The notes below the pieces were generated by a model. That model did not search any database and was not told where the DNA came from. It was given only the letters and a program-made list of their open reading frames with translations. A stretch of 64,000 bases of DNA. Origin: CAYTGM01 sp964437365. Its GTDB lineage: Bacteria > Sumerlaeota > Sumerlaeia > SLMS01. The stretch is from the NCBI GenBank assembly GCA_964437365.1, contig CAYTGM010000026.1, forward strand, positions 1 to 64,000, in the 5' to 3' direction. Position numbers and translations under genes: made by a program. Positions within the stretch are counted from its first letter, which is position 1, and each line of letters begins with the position of its first letter. Positions 45,775 to 55,419 of this stretch are shown piece by piece.

Positions 45775-47997
45775 TTGAAGAGCTGTTATAAGTACGCCAT
45801 GACGACGGCTTTGCTCTTCCTCGTTTCTTTCGGAATTAAAGTTTACCTGTCGCATGAAGAAATTGAAGTTCACGGGTGGAATACAGAAACTTTCTACCCT
45901 TCAGAAGCTACACTTCAGTTTTACTGGTCGGGGATTGTTCAGGAAAATGGTGCCCTCCCATCAAAAGACTCTCGCATCCAGTTTCCTGAAGGGCTTAAAC
46001 ATTGGATAGATACAACCCCGGTGCTTGAGTATATATGCGGCAATTCCCCGTTATTGTCTCGATTTCGCACACAGAACCCAATTGTTTACTCGATTCTGTG
46101 GATCGCTTTCTTATCAAGTCTGCCCATATTAATAGCAGGGTATTTTGCCTATTCTCAGAGATTGGACTTAGTCACGCTTTCTTTGTGTTTGTCCGTTTAT
46201 CTCCTGCATCCGTTTTCCTACCTCAGAGTCATCGGAAACTTTGGACGAGAAAACCTTTCATATACGTTTATCTTTGCCGTATTCGTTTTGACACTCATCA
46301 TTTTGAGTAGAAAAGCAGCAAGTGAAAGCAGCGAATGGAAGCCGCGTGATTGGGCTGAACCTGCTCTTGCGGCTTTCTTTCAATGGCTTGCGTTTTCGAG
46401 CTGGCACATGAGTCGGCCCTTTTACCTCCTCCTTCTCGGTTGGATCTCATTTATTCTCATTCTTGGAGTTCATAGTCCTCTCAAGGTACGTAAACTTACT
46501 CTCTTTCTGATCCTGACAATACCATCTTATCTGGTATTGCCTGTGCTCTCCAGCAGGGTCTTCGCTCTCTCTCCGGCTGCTGTCATGAGCTACGCGCTGA
46601 TCATTTGGACACTCCTGCCACAGGCAGTGCGTGCAAATACCTGGCTGTGTGTTGCGATCCTTACCACTCCTTTGTGGTTCGCCCTTTTTCTGACGGATAG
46701 AGCTGATAGTCATGTCTCTTCCATTGTAGCAGACAAGTTACGATTCTTTCTTCGAAAACCTGCAGACCCTCAAGAACTCAATCCAGAAACAAGATTGATG
46801 TGGGTGGAAGCTTTTCACTCTCCAAGATTGAGCCAACTTATTGCCTATATCCTGGTCCCGCTACTTTTGATTTGTTTCCTACTCAAAGGAAAAGTTTCCG
46901 AACTTACATCTATCCACAAATCCAATAAAATCGTCCTGTATTCTGCCCTGATGCTTCTGCTTGCAGTATTTGGATTTGTCCTTTTCTTTCGACTTCACGG
47001 GTATCTCAACTTTATCTTTTGTATCTACCTTGTGGGAACCTTGAAGGCTCTGGTTCCAACTCGAAATCTACAGCTCTTGTGTCTACTTATCTATGCTCTA
47101 TATACGGTTTTGCTTCAGAGCCCACTTAAGTCAATGATCGATGAGGCTGTCGGTCTACCGCAGCATGGAGTCACCTTCTTCAGGCAGAGCCATATGGACT
47201 TGCTCCAGTGGATGCAGGATAATCAGGAGTTTCAAGGTGTTTATGCCGCTGGTATCGGAACCTCCGCAATGATCTACGCCTATGGAAACCAGACAACAAT
47301 TCTTCAACCGAAATTCGAAAACCCTGATGTCAGAGATAAGACTATAAAGTTTTTGAAGGCCCTTCATCAAAAGGAATCAGATCTCTTGAGCTTTTGCAAA
47401 GAGTATAGTGTGGAGTATGTACTTTATGAGAGTAATTGGTTGTTGGACAGTTCGAAAGATTCATTATCATATACTGCAGGATATCCAGAAGCTGGTATCG
47501 ATTCGGTCATCTATCAGATGCATTTTAAGCCAACGGAGCTCTTCGATTTTGAACTTGTCTATCAGAATGCCAATTACAGGGTCTTCCGTCGTATGGAACC
47601 AGATGACATGTATATTAACGAGTCAATTGGTTGGGAGCCCGTCTACGAAGCATCTTACTTTAATATTGACTATGGAGAAAGTATTGAACCTGAAGATGTG
47701 ATCAAGGCGAAGAAGCGGATTGATACGCTATACAGTCTTTTCTCTACGGCGTTAAAAGAGCTTCAATCAGGCAATATTGAACAGGCATATCAATTCTTAC
47801 AGAGAGTCGTTGATGTTGAGCCACGATTTTACAAAGCGTGGATTCGACTTGGTGAAATCGCTGAAGCGACAGGACAGCCAGCCGTTGCGATTCAAAACTA
47901 TGAAAAGGCTTTGACTCATAGCCCAGAACTACCAAAGTTAGAGCAGAAGTTAGAGCGTCTAAAAGCTCTTAGAGAGAGTGATGAAATTCAGGAGTAG
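45775..47997 (+). CDS. Large GT-C/STT3-like membrane protein with TPR tail
   Basis: The protein has 740 residues from a TTG at 45775 with GGGGAG eight bases earlier. A first helix (residues 10-25) is followed by a long extracytoplasmic loop containing FPEGLKHWIDTTPVLEY, reminiscent of oligosaccharyltransferase-type GT-C proteins. About ten further helices run to residue 465. An extracytoplasmic globular part (470-630) and TPR-type helices at the end (LQSGNIEQAYQFLQRVVDVE, then PAVAIQNYEKALTHSPEL) follow. It probably transfers or flips a sugar or binds exported partners. The next gene overlaps its last 20 codons or starts just after, so the three genes from here to 52046 form one unit. Confidence 0.65.
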   Translation: MKSCYKYAMTTALLFLVSFGIKVYLSHEEIEVHGWNTETFYPSEATLQFYWSGIVQENGALPSKDSRIQFPEGLKHWIDTTPVLEYICGNSPLLSRFRTQNPIVYSILWIAFLSSLPILIAGYFAYSQRLDLVTLSLCLSVYLLHPFSYLRVIGNFGRENLSYTFIFAVFVLTLIILSRKAASESSEWKPRDWAEPALAAFFQWLAFSSWHMSRPFYLLLLGWISFILILGVHSPLKVRKLTLFLILTIPSYLVLPVLSSRVFALSPAAVMSYALIIWTLLPQAVRANTWLCVAILTTPLWFALFLTDRADSHVSSIVADKLRFFLRKPADPQELNPETRLMWVEAFHSPRLSQLIAYILVPLLLICFLLKGKVSELTSIHKSNKIVLYSALMLLLAVFGFVLFFRLHGYLNFIFCIYLVGTLKALVPTRNLQLLCLLIYALYTVLLQSPLKSMIDEAVGLPQHGVTFFRQSHMDLLQWMQDNQEFQGVYAAGIGTSAMIYAYGNQTTILQPKFENPDVRDKTIKFLKALHQKESDLLSFCKEYSVEYVLYESNWLLDSSKDSLSYTAGYPEAGIDSVIYQMHFKPTELFDFELVYQNANYRVFRRMEPDDMYINESIGWEPVYEASYFNIDYGESIEPEDVIKAKKRIDTLYSLFSTALKELQSGNIEQAYQFLQRVVDVEPRFYKAWIRLGEIAEATGQPAVAIQNYEKALTHSPELPKLEQKLERLKALRESDEIQE

Positions 47998-48001
47998 CAG
48001 A

Positions 48002-49669
48002 ATGACGAAAGCCAAGTGTTTCCATCGTTTACTTCAGTTCAGTCTGATCATCTTTAGTATTACAATTGCGAGTGAAATAACGGCAGAAGAAATTGAACTC
48101 ACAATGCCACCAACAGACGAAACTGTTGAGGTTTATTCAGATATATATAGGTCTTCAGTACTTCGTGGAATTCGATTTGATCGAGAAATTGATCCCGCTG
48201 AATCTATGAAAGAGGAGATTTTTCTAGAGAGCAAGCTTTCTGCGATAGCCAGAGAAAATTCAGCTATCATGGAAAATAAGTCACTTCTTGCGGATGTCGA
48301 CTTTTATCAATCAAAGTTTGTTCTGGATTATTATATCAACGAACATCTGACATATCCGAACATCTCGGATGAACAGATCCAAAGATATTATGATGAAAAC
48401 CTCGAGTCTTTTATTCAAGAAGAGAAGGTTGCGTTTCAACATATATTCCTTCTGGTTCCTAATGGTGAGGAAACCATTGAGAGCGAGAAGAGGGAACTTG
48501 CAGACAGGTTGATCAGGCAACTTAAACGAGGAAAAGACTTTGAGTCTCTTGTTCAGGAATATTCGGAGCTCGATGGAGCCGGTGAAAGTGATGGAGCAGT
48601 TGGTCCTGTGGAAACGGAACGTCTATCCTCTGAAATTCAGGAAGCTATCAAGTCCCTTGAGCCCGGGGAAATTTCTGGGCCAGTCCGAACAAAATATGGT
48701 TGGGAAATAATAAAACTAAACGAAGTCATTCAGGCCAACGCCGTTTCACTGGAAATCGCCGGACCAATGATCAAAGAATCCCTCGCACGAACAAAAGTTC
48801 AAAGTATGCAGAGTTCCCTTGTTGAAGAGGTCAAGAATTCCTTTCCTGCCAAGATAAACGAAAATATATACGAGCTCGAAAAACCACATGATTCTGATGA
48901 ACCTCTTGTTACTATTAATGATCAGGTCACACTTACTTTCGACCAAGTCCTATTCAAGGTGGGCGCAACACACGCATACAATAATGTAGCAGGGGATATC
49001 GAAAAAGTCAAAGCGGGTATAGATCGGATCATAACAACGGAACAGATCAAACTCAAGGCAGAAGCAGAAGGGTTGCTTCAGAAGGCTGTGGTGAGACAGG
49101 CCCTCCAGCTCATAGAAAACAGGCTTCTTGCCGAACGCTATTTAAAGACTTTGCCAGATCCAGAACCAGTAACTGAAAATGAGGCCAAAGCATACTTCGA
49201 AGAATATAGAAGAGAGTTTCGGACCTTTGTTGAATATAAGGGAAAACGATACAGTTGGAATATTTCATCAGACTTAGAAAATCGATCAACAATAGCTTAT
49301 CTGAAAAGGTTGAAGAAGGATGAGGTTGCTGAACTAATAGATCGGGTGGAGTCTGGCTCAATGACTCGTGAGGAATTGGCAAGTCAGGCAAATTCAGTAG
49401 TCGATATTGCTTGGACCCGCGAAGGTGTGGGAGGGTATTTACAGGATGTTGCATTCCTGAATACTGACAAGGGAGAGTTCACGGATATATGGGAAGAGAT
49501 GGACCGAATATCAGTTGGTTATGCAGAGGATATCAAAAAACCCGAACTTCTCACTTTTGAAGAAGCTAAAGAAAGAGTATACTCTTTAGCAAAGATGAGC
49601 AAAGACAAAAAATATCGCGAGCAAATGGTCGAGGAAATCCTTCAAGACTACGCAAAGCTTGGTCTATGA
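48002..49669 (+). CDS. Exported PpiC-type peptidyl-prolyl isomerase
   Basis: The protein has 555 residues from the ATG at 48002 after AGGAGTAGCAGA. A signal peptide ends near ASEITA. An SurA-like N-terminal helical region precedes a parvulin domain at about 140-240: KVAFQHIFLLVPNGEE, EYSELDGAGESDGAVGPV, LEPGEISGPVRTKYGWEIIK. The C-terminal half (about 280-555) is mostly helical and charged, with no second clear parvulin domain. It likely assists folding or delivery of exported proteins in the periplasm. It lies between two GT-C-like genes, with 4-bp-scale spacing upstream and an overlap or near-overlap downstream. Confidence 0.87.
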   Translation: MTKAKCFHRLLQFSLIIFSITIASEITAEEIELTMPPTDETVEVYSDIYRSSVLRGIRFDREIDPAESMKEEIFLESKLSAIARENSAIMENKSLLADVDFYQSKFVLDYYINEHLTYPNISDEQIQRYYDENLESFIQEEKVAFQHIFLLVPNGEETIESEKRELADRLIRQLKRGKDFESLVQEYSELDGAGESDGAVGPVETERLSSEIQEAIKSLEPGEISGPVRTKYGWEIIKLNEVIQANAVSLEIAGPMIKESLARTKVQSMQSSLVEEVKNSFPAKINENIYELEKPHDSDEPLVTINDQVTLTFDQVLFKVGATHAYNNVAGDIEKVKAGIDRIITTEQIKLKAEAEGLLQKAVVRQALQLIENRLLAERYLKTLPDPEPVTENEAKAYFEEYRREFRTFVEYKGKRYSWNISSDLENRSTIAYLKRLKKDEVAELIDRVESGSMTREELASQANSVVDIAWTREGVGGYLQDVAFLNTDKGEFTDIWEEMDRISVGYAEDIKKPELLTFEEAKERVYSLAKMSKDKKYREQMVEEILQDYAKLGL

Positions 49670-49712
49670 AAAGGGAAGTGTACGAACCAGTGTCAGTTCA
49701 TCATCATATGTC

Positions 49713-52046
49713 ATGAATTCAACTCTGGAAAGTCATGAGCAAGGAAAGAAGTATGAGAGATCATGCATTCAATTAGTTGCCTGTGCGTCTATATTCCTAT
49801 GGCTAATAGCCCTTCTATATCTCGCCTCTGTTAATGGATCAATAAATGACGAGTACGCTGCTCACCTGACGTCAGGGTGGATGTATTGGAAAACGGGAGA
49901 GTTCTCAGGAGGGGTTTACAATCCGCCTCTAGGCCAACTCTTCGTGTCATCACTGATTGCTTTGACCTCGAACGAGCTCTCTCCTTTCAGTGAGCTTCCC
50001 CCGCTTGCAGCCAGAATTCCAAACCTTCTTCTTGGGGCGGCATTTGCCTGGTTCTTTTTCAATTTGTTGGTACGTGATTTCGGACAGAAAAAAGCATCGA
50101 TTGGGCTCGGACTATTTCTACTCAATCCTGTCCTCATATCTAATATTATTATTTCCACGATAGACTTCTTTATTACCGCAATTCTCTTTTTCACGATGAT
50201 CGCTTTACGCCGTTATCTCTTTCGATCTTCGCTCAGGAATTGTCTGATTTTGTCATGTTTATCTGGTATCGCATTAGCCTCAAAAGTAACCGCTCTAGTT
50301 TTGCCCATCTGTTTCGTCACCTGCTTCGTCTTCCTCCCGCTGTTTTCGCAGGGGAGGCGCATTTTTCTTATTCGCCTCAACAGGCCTTCACGATTCGTGA
50401 TGCATGCGACTTTTCATATTCTTCTCTTCTCCGTCATCGTGTGGCTGTGTATCGGGGTTTCATATCTATTTAAAGGGATAGGTGAGTATGAGAGATCTTC
50501 CATCAACGAACCTTCAGGGCTTCTTCAAGAGACTATTCTCTTGGCAGAACCCCTCTTGCCTCAGGATTTTATTGAAGCGACACTTGAAAAAATCAAATAT
50601 GCAGAAGCCGGGAATGAGAGCTACCTCGCTGGAGTTCAAACAACTCAAGGTTTATGGTGGTACTATCCAGTTCTATTATTGTTTAAATCACCGGTTGGAC
50701 TATCTATAGCGATCTTGCTTTCAGTTCCATTCGTTCTGCTTTCGCTCCGATCACCCAGGTCGCTCGTTATCTTTTCCTTTCCCTGTGTTCTAATCCTGCT
50801 TACTATGATCTCTAATAGGACGCAGATAGGGATTCGCCACTTGCTACCAGTCTTCCCTTTTCTCATCTATATGATAATGTATATACCAATTAAATTTGAC
50901 AGAAGATTAATAATCGCATTAACCTTCCTCTTTCTTTCGCATACAGCAGTTCTTCTTAACGCCTTTCCATCAATACTCACAGCCGAAGCAGAGTTCATCT
51001 GGGGCAAAGGTTACCGTTTGATGACAGATTCCAACTATGACTGGGGACAGGAAAACAATACCCTCGATGAATTGTCTACACCAACCGCAAACGAGTATGC
51101 AGAAGAGACATTGCTTGTACAAACTCGAGAGTTCTACATCAGGTCCAATCATCTAAATGGATTTAATACACCCTATTCTAAGTCGTGGTGCTGGTTGGAG
51201 AATGTCAAACCTCGACAAATCTATCAAAATGTGATTCTACACTTTGAGATAGGTCACGAAGAACTTCAGATCATTGAAAAAAGTGCTGAAGATGATCCCT
51301 GGGTAGCTCTGTCGCTCGCTCGTTTCTACGAGAAGCAAGGTGATATTGAAAATGTGGAACGACTTTCGGCGTCACTAAGAACAATTGATGATGTCTATCC
51401 AATCTATCTGCAACTTCGGGCACATGACCGTGCTTTGCGAGGAGAGATTCTTGAAGCATACCGAGATCTGCGCACCGCAAAGAACTTGAAACCTGATTCA
51501 GGGAAAATCAGACTAGATTTTGAGGTCATGGAATTGCGAGCAAAACTGGAAAGAATCCATGAAGCTCGACCACAAATCTATCAGGCAGAGTTATTAAACT
51601 GGTACCTGGCTACCAGGAATCTTGACGCGGCAAAGAAGAGCGTTGAAAGCTTCGAGCCTGATAAGACGGACATGTCAGCTATTGCTCCTTCTCTTTTCTG
51701 GTACTATTATATCTCTGGGGATTGGAATGAGGCCCTGAGAATATGTGAAAGTTTCAAGTTCTCAACAAACGATATACCTGCCGCTCCCCCCGAGTTGATA
51801 TCTCAATTCGTCAAGGGTGATATCACGATCAACGATTTGGAATCCTTGGCCGACCTTTGCTACAAATCTGAGCTCTGGCCTAAAGCCGCAGAGTGTTACA
51901 TGCGCCTCCTTGAGAGAGACCCAGATCATATTCAGGCTATGAATCGACTGGGTCAGATCGTTGTCCATTACAAGAGCCGATCTGATTTCTTTCCACCAAC
52001 CTACCTTCATCAGCTTCGCCAGCTAAGCTTTACTGTGGAGCCTTAG
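49713..52046 (+). CDS. GT39-like membrane glycosyltransferase with TPR-type C-terminus
   Basis: From the ATG at 49713 the protein has about 777 residues; the start is uncertain because no ribosome site is obvious. After the first helix comes SINDEYAAHLTSGW (Asp-Glu at 46-47), then YNPPLGQLFVSSLIAL, both diagnostic of GT39/PMT-type transferases that use polyprenyl-linked sugars. About ten helices follow, with a loop GIRHLLPVFPFLIYM typical of the family, and then SNYDWGQE at about 430. The last 250 residues are helical repeats (EDDPWVALSLARFYEKQGDIE, SELWPKAAECYMRLLERDPDH) of TPR type. Its likely role is protein or glycan modification at the membrane, together with the two upstream genes. Confidence 0.75.
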   Translation: MNSTLESHEQGKKYERSCIQLVACASIFLWLIALLYLASVNGSINDEYAAHLTSGWMYWKTGEFSGGVYNPPLGQLFVSSLIALTSNELSPFSELPPLAARIPNLLLGAAFAWFFFNLLVRDFGQKKASIGLGLFLLNPVLISNIIISTIDFFITAILFFTMIALRRYLFRSSLRNCLILSCLSGIALASKVTALVLPICFVTCFVFLPLFSQGRRIFLIRLNRPSRFVMHATFHILLFSVIVWLCIGVSYLFKGIGEYERSSINEPSGLLQETILLAEPLLPQDFIEATLEKIKYAEAGNESYLAGVQTTQGLWWYYPVLLLFKSPVGLSIAILLSVPFVLLSLRSPRSLVIFSFPCVLILLTMISNRTQIGIRHLLPVFPFLIYMIMYIPIKFDRRLIIALTFLFLSHTAVLLNAFPSILTAEAEFIWGKGYRLMTDSNYDWGQENNTLDELSTPTANEYAEETLLVQTREFYIRSNHLNGFNTPYSKSWCWLENVKPRQIYQNVILHFEIGHEELQIIEKSAEDDPWVALSLARFYEKQGDIENVERLSASLRTIDDVYPIYLQLRAHDRALRGEILEAYRDLRTAKNLKPDSGKIRLDFEVMELRAKLERIHEARPQIYQAELLNWYLATRNLDAAKKSVESFEPDKTDMSAIAPSLFWYYYISGDWNEALRICESFKFSTNDIPAAPPELISQFVKGDITINDLESLADLCYKSELWPKAAECYMRLLERDPDHIQAMNRLGQIVVHYKSRSDFFPPTYLHQLRQLSFTVEP

Positions 52047-52146
52047 CAGAGAAGGAGTAAAACAGGCAGGGACTTTGCCTTGAAATTCTTCATTATTGCG
52101 GCGAAACTCCAGAAAGTATTGGTTCGAGCTAACGTGGGATTTCAAC

Positions 52147-53670
52147 ATGACTCCTAGAAACACACTTGTACTCCCCGAAAACAGCCACGTGGCCCTCTTT
52201 TCCGCAAATGGTGAAGAGCTGAACTCTGCCATCCGTGTTCCCCGATGGCTCACATCCTCTCTTGATATCGATCACCAATTCCCAACTCCAGCCAAGCGAC
52301 TGAAAGAAAGCACCTCCTTAGAGCCATTGATTCATATGGCTGAAGAAATACGACATACCAGAAAACCCATCAAAGAACACCTTCTGCAGTTTAAAAGGGA
52401 TGGGCAAAACCTCACGGTTCTTGCCTCAGGGCACTGGTCCGAAGACCTGCCGGAGCTCCAGCACGAGCCCGGCGTGATGATCTTCATGCGAGATGTCACA
52501 GAAGTCATTAAGCAGCGTCAGAAGGCTGCCGCCATCGGAGCCTTTCATGGACTTATCGGTTCGTCCATTCCCATGCTTGAACTCTATCAGAAGATTTCCA
52601 TCTACGGACCCACAGAAGCCCCTGTCCTCATTACCGGTGAAACGGGAACGGGAAAAGAGTTGATTGCGCGTGCTATACATGAGCGCAGCGAGCGGCAAAG
52701 CGAAGCCTTTGTCGCAGTTAATTGCAGTGCGCTTACATCAGAGCTATTCGAGAGCGAACTCTTTGGTCATGAGAAAGGATCATTCACAGGAGCCTATAGG
52801 CAACATCGCGGTCGTTTTGAGCGCGCGGACAAAGGAACACTTTTTCTTGATGAGATCGGTGATATGCCCGCCATGTCTCAGGCAAAAATGCTGAGAACTC
52901 TCGAAGAAGGCATCATTGAAAGAGTCGGTGGCGAGCAGGAACGCGAAGTTGATGTGCGCGTGGTGGCTGCAACTAATGTCGGGTTGGAGGACGCCGTAAG
53001 ACAGAATCGCTTCCGCTCGGATCTCTACCACCGCCTCTCCGTTCTCCGCCTTCACGTTCCTCCACTGAGGTCACGCAAAGAAGATATTCCTCTTTTGGTC
53101 GATCATTTTCTGCATCTCTTTAACCGTCGATATAAGAGGTCGATCAGGAAGCTGACACCTGAGGCACTCCGCGTTCTTAAGGATTATTACTGGCCGGGTA
53201 ATATCCGAGAGCTTCGAAACGTGATGGAAAGACTCGTCATTGAAACACAGGGGGAAGCCATTAGCGCGAAAGCTCTGAGCCAGTGGATGTACGAGAGAGA
53301 GTACCTGGCGCCGGGGTCATGGGGGGTCGACGAGGTTGTTTACCAGCCTGGAACGTATTACACCAGCGGTCATCAAACGTCTGCTGATAGAGGTGAGCTG
53401 CACGTCTGGAAGTCTGAGTCTCCTCACCAGGAAATTCTTGCTCTGCCCATTTCCGATGATGTGGTGGAAACGGAGATTCTTCAGGATTCTGTGGAAGAAA
53501 AAGCCTCCTCTCTTGAAATGACCGAGGAAAACATTCAGCAGGCATACCGACAGGCCCGTGGCAACCTGACCAAAGCAGCTCGGATAATGGGCGTGCACAA
53601 GGCCACTCTGTACAGGCATATGAATCGGTTAGGACTCAGCCGTGAGATGCTTGATGGTGGCGAGTCATAG
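52147..53670 (+). CDS. Sigma-54-dependent transcriptional activator
   Basis: The 507-residue regulator has an N-terminal PAS-like sensor (about 1-125), and no phospho-receiver. The AAA+ domain has Walker A GETGTGKE (164-171), the sigma-54 contact loop GSFTGA (211-216, usual GAFTGA), Walker B LFLDEIGD, and arginine-finger region FRSDLYHRL. A variable linker of about 80 residues precedes a Fis-type helix-turn-helix (NLTKAARIMGVHKATLYRHM). It acts in the cytoplasm on RNA polymerase with sigma-54, driven by ATP. Target promoters are not evident nearby. A degenerate duplicate of its 3' end lies about 1.7 kb downstream. Confidence 0.94.
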   Translation: MTPRNTLVLPENSHVALFSANGEELNSAIRVPRWLTSSLDIDHQFPTPAKRLKESTSLEPLIHMAEEIRHTRKPIKEHLLQFKRDGQNLTVLASGHWSEDLPELQHEPGVMIFMRDVTEVIKQRQKAAAIGAFHGLIGSSIPMLELYQKISIYGPTEAPVLITGETGTGKELIARAIHERSERQSEAFVAVNCSALTSELFESELFGHEKGSFTGAYRQHRGRFERADKGTLFLDEIGDMPAMSQAKMLRTLEEGIIERVGGEQEREVDVRVVAATNVGLEDAVRQNRFRSDLYHRLSVLRLHVPPLRSRKEDIPLLVDHFLHLFNRRYKRSIRKLTPEALRVLKDYYWPGNIRELRNVMERLVIETQGEAISAKALSQWMYEREYLAPGSWGVDEVVYQPGTYYTSGHQTSADRGELHVWKSESPHQEILALPISDDVVETEILQDSVEEKASSLEMTEENIQQAYRQARGNLTKAARIMGVHKATLYRHMNRLGLSREMLDGGES

Positions 53671-54013
53671 TGACGACAAGAACTCTGTGATATGATGGCA
53701 TATGGAGTTTCTTGAAATGACAGATCCGTTTCTCCCTCCTGTTTCTCTTCACTCGCGCATCCGCCCAGGAATTGTGTGCCTTCACTGCCAGCCAGCATCG
53801 TAACGCTCCAAGCCAGCGGTTTCATCACCCTTCATCTCCATCACTGGTTACATGCAAGCTTTTGAAATGGTTTGTCAGGTGCCCTCTAGAAACCAACCGA
53901 TTACGGAGATGCCCGAGTTTACCCTGCTCTTTGGACTGATTTTCTGGATTCGGTTTGTCCTCTATGGAAAGGTATTGACCTCGGTCCAAACTATCACTCA
54001 CTTCTCTTTCCGA
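53671..54013. other. Intergenic stretch, no supported gene
   Basis: About 340 bases between the sigma-54 activator and the palindrome ahead of the secreted propeller-like gene. No open frame here has a ribosome site or recognisable content, and no terminator hairpin is clear. The promoter of the gene at 54065 should be toward the right end. Confidence 0.4.
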
Positions 54014-54031
54014 ACATGTCTTTAGACATGT
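54014..54031. promoter_or_regulatory. Perfect inverted repeat upstream of secreted-protein gene
   Basis: ACATGTC-TTTA-GACATGT is a perfect 7-4-7 palindrome ending 33 bases before the first ATG of the next gene. It could be an operator in the 5' leader or a small mRNA hairpin near the ribosome site. There is no evidence for which. Confidence 0.45.
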
Positions 54032-54064
54032 GTAAATTCCAAATAGTAGGAAGAAGAGAAGATG

Positions 54065-55051
54065 ATGAAGAAAATTCTATTAGGAGCTCTCCTGGTCTCT
54101 GCACCCATGGCCGTGAGCGCACAGGACTGGGAATCAGTCAGTACAACTGAAGCATGGGCCGTAACCGGCTTCGGCGCCGACCTTCGTGGCGTCGCATTCA
54201 ACCCTGCTACAGGCAACGTTCTTGTCAGCGATCGTAGCAACAATGCAGTCGTGGTTCTCAGTGCTGCTGATGGTTCTGAAATCAAGACTATTGCAAACAC
54301 AGAAACACCTGATGGTACTGTCTCACAGTTCAAGATTGAAGCAAGTGATGACGGCCAGATCTTTACACAAGGTTTTTCAGGTTCAGTCGTTCGTGTTGGC
54401 GATGAATCAACAACTGACGCATCGGGATCAAAAGTTACTGTTTTCCAGCCAGCAACTACCGGAAATTCCCGTGCACTCGCATTAACGGGAAGCTGGGCAG
54501 ATGGCACATTGGTCGTTGTTGTTGCCCGCGGCGGCACGATCTCCGTTGCTACCCAGGATGCTGGTGCTAATGACGACACTCTCACTGAAGTAACAACCAT
54601 CGCCTCTGGACTCAGCCCTGAAATCACAGGCCTTGCGATTTCTTCAGACCTTACAGAAATCTACGCTCATGAGCCTGGACAGAGCCCTGTTCTGTTTGTT
54701 GGAGATGGAACACCTGCAAACGGCTACTCAGCCGCTGGCTCTCCTATTACCTACTCAGACATGAGCTTCCGCTATGATATCGATATCGTAGAGAATGGTC
54801 GCCTTATGCTCGGCAACAGCTCTAACTCTGGGAACGGTGGAGAAACCTTCAGTGCGGTTTCTAACCTTTCAGATGGAAGCGCTCTTACAGGTGCTTTCGT
54901 GATCCTTTCCGGCTCTGTTGCAAACAACTTCGCAGGTGCAGTTGATCCAGACGAAGCTGGTGGAGCCATGTACATTGCAGCTGGTGACTATGTTGCAAAG
55001 TTCGAAGCGGGCCTCTCAACCAACGTAGCTGACTGGTCTATCCTCGACTAA
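54065..55051 (+). CDS. Secreted beta-propeller-like protein with C-terminal VADWSILD motif
   Basis: The protein has 328 residues from the second of two adjacent ATGs (54062 and 54065), preceded by AGGAAGAAGAG. The signal peptide MKKILLGALLVSAPMAVSA leaves Gln as the likely first residue. The mature part has NHL/SMP-30-like blades: LRGVAFNPATGNVLVSDRS, VVVLSAADGSEIKTI, GLAISSDLTEIYAHEP. It ends in LSTNVADWSILD, matching the last residues of two other exported proteins in this window. A perfect inverted repeat lies upstream and a strong terminator follows, so it is monocistronic. No catalytic motif is seen. Confidence 0.78.
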   Translation: MKKILLGALLVSAPMAVSAQDWESVSTTEAWAVTGFGADLRGVAFNPATGNVLVSDRSNNAVVVLSAADGSEIKTIANTETPDGTVSQFKIEASDDGQIFTQGFSGSVVRVGDESTTDASGSKVTVFQPATTGNSRALALTGSWADGTLVVVVARGGTISVATQDAGANDDTLTEVTTIASGLSPEITGLAISSDLTEIYAHEPGQSPVLFVGDGTPANGYSAAGSPITYSDMSFRYDIDIVENGRLMLGNSSNSGNGGETFSAVSNLSDGSALTGAFVILSGSVANNFAGAVDPDEAGGAMYIAAGDYVAKFEAGLSTNVADWSILD

Positions 55052-55067
55052 TTTCTACCGCAATCTC

Positions 55068-55104
55068 GAGAGGTGAGTCATTCCACTCACCTCTCTTTTT
55101 TTAT
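55068..55104 (+). terminator. Rho-independent terminator
   Basis: GAGAGGTGAGT (55068-55078) pairs with ACTCACCTCTC (55085-55095), followed by TTTTTTTATTTT. It ends the gene at 54065. Confidence 0.95.
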
Positions 55105-55275
55105 TTTAAATCACTCAATCAAACCTATCTATCAATATCACTCGTCTGCTGGGATTATAGATCACCCTGGCTTAAACGAGTGGATTTTTACTCCTTTGGC
55201 TTTCTGTTATCCCCCAGAGGAAATGGAGACCTCCATCTATGGAAGTCGAAGTCTCCCCTCTGATGATCACCCTGA

Positions 55276-55419
55276 CAAGCCCATGGAGAGAAACATGGCA
55301 ACCTGACAAAGACGGCTCGATTTTCAGGTGTGCATAAGGCAACGCTGTATAGACATCTGAATAAGTTGAGTGTTGTTCGTGATAAATCTGAAGAGATGGA
55401 GGCTTGTGATGATGCCTGA
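55276..55419 (+). pseudogene. Degenerate duplicate of the sigma-54 activator 3' end (Fis HTH)
   Basis: Forty-eight codons ending in TGA read QAHGEKHGNLTKTARFSG then VHKATLYRHLNKL and a diverged tail. They align without gaps with the intact activator's QAYRQARGNLTKAARIMG then VHKATLYRHMNRL at about 53539-53631. Upstream, weak similarity continues but is frameshifted, and there is no start codon. This is a relic of a second copy of the helix-turn-helix, separated from the intact copy by the secreted propeller-like gene. The arrangement mirrors the nuoF relic at 23901. Confidence 0.82.
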
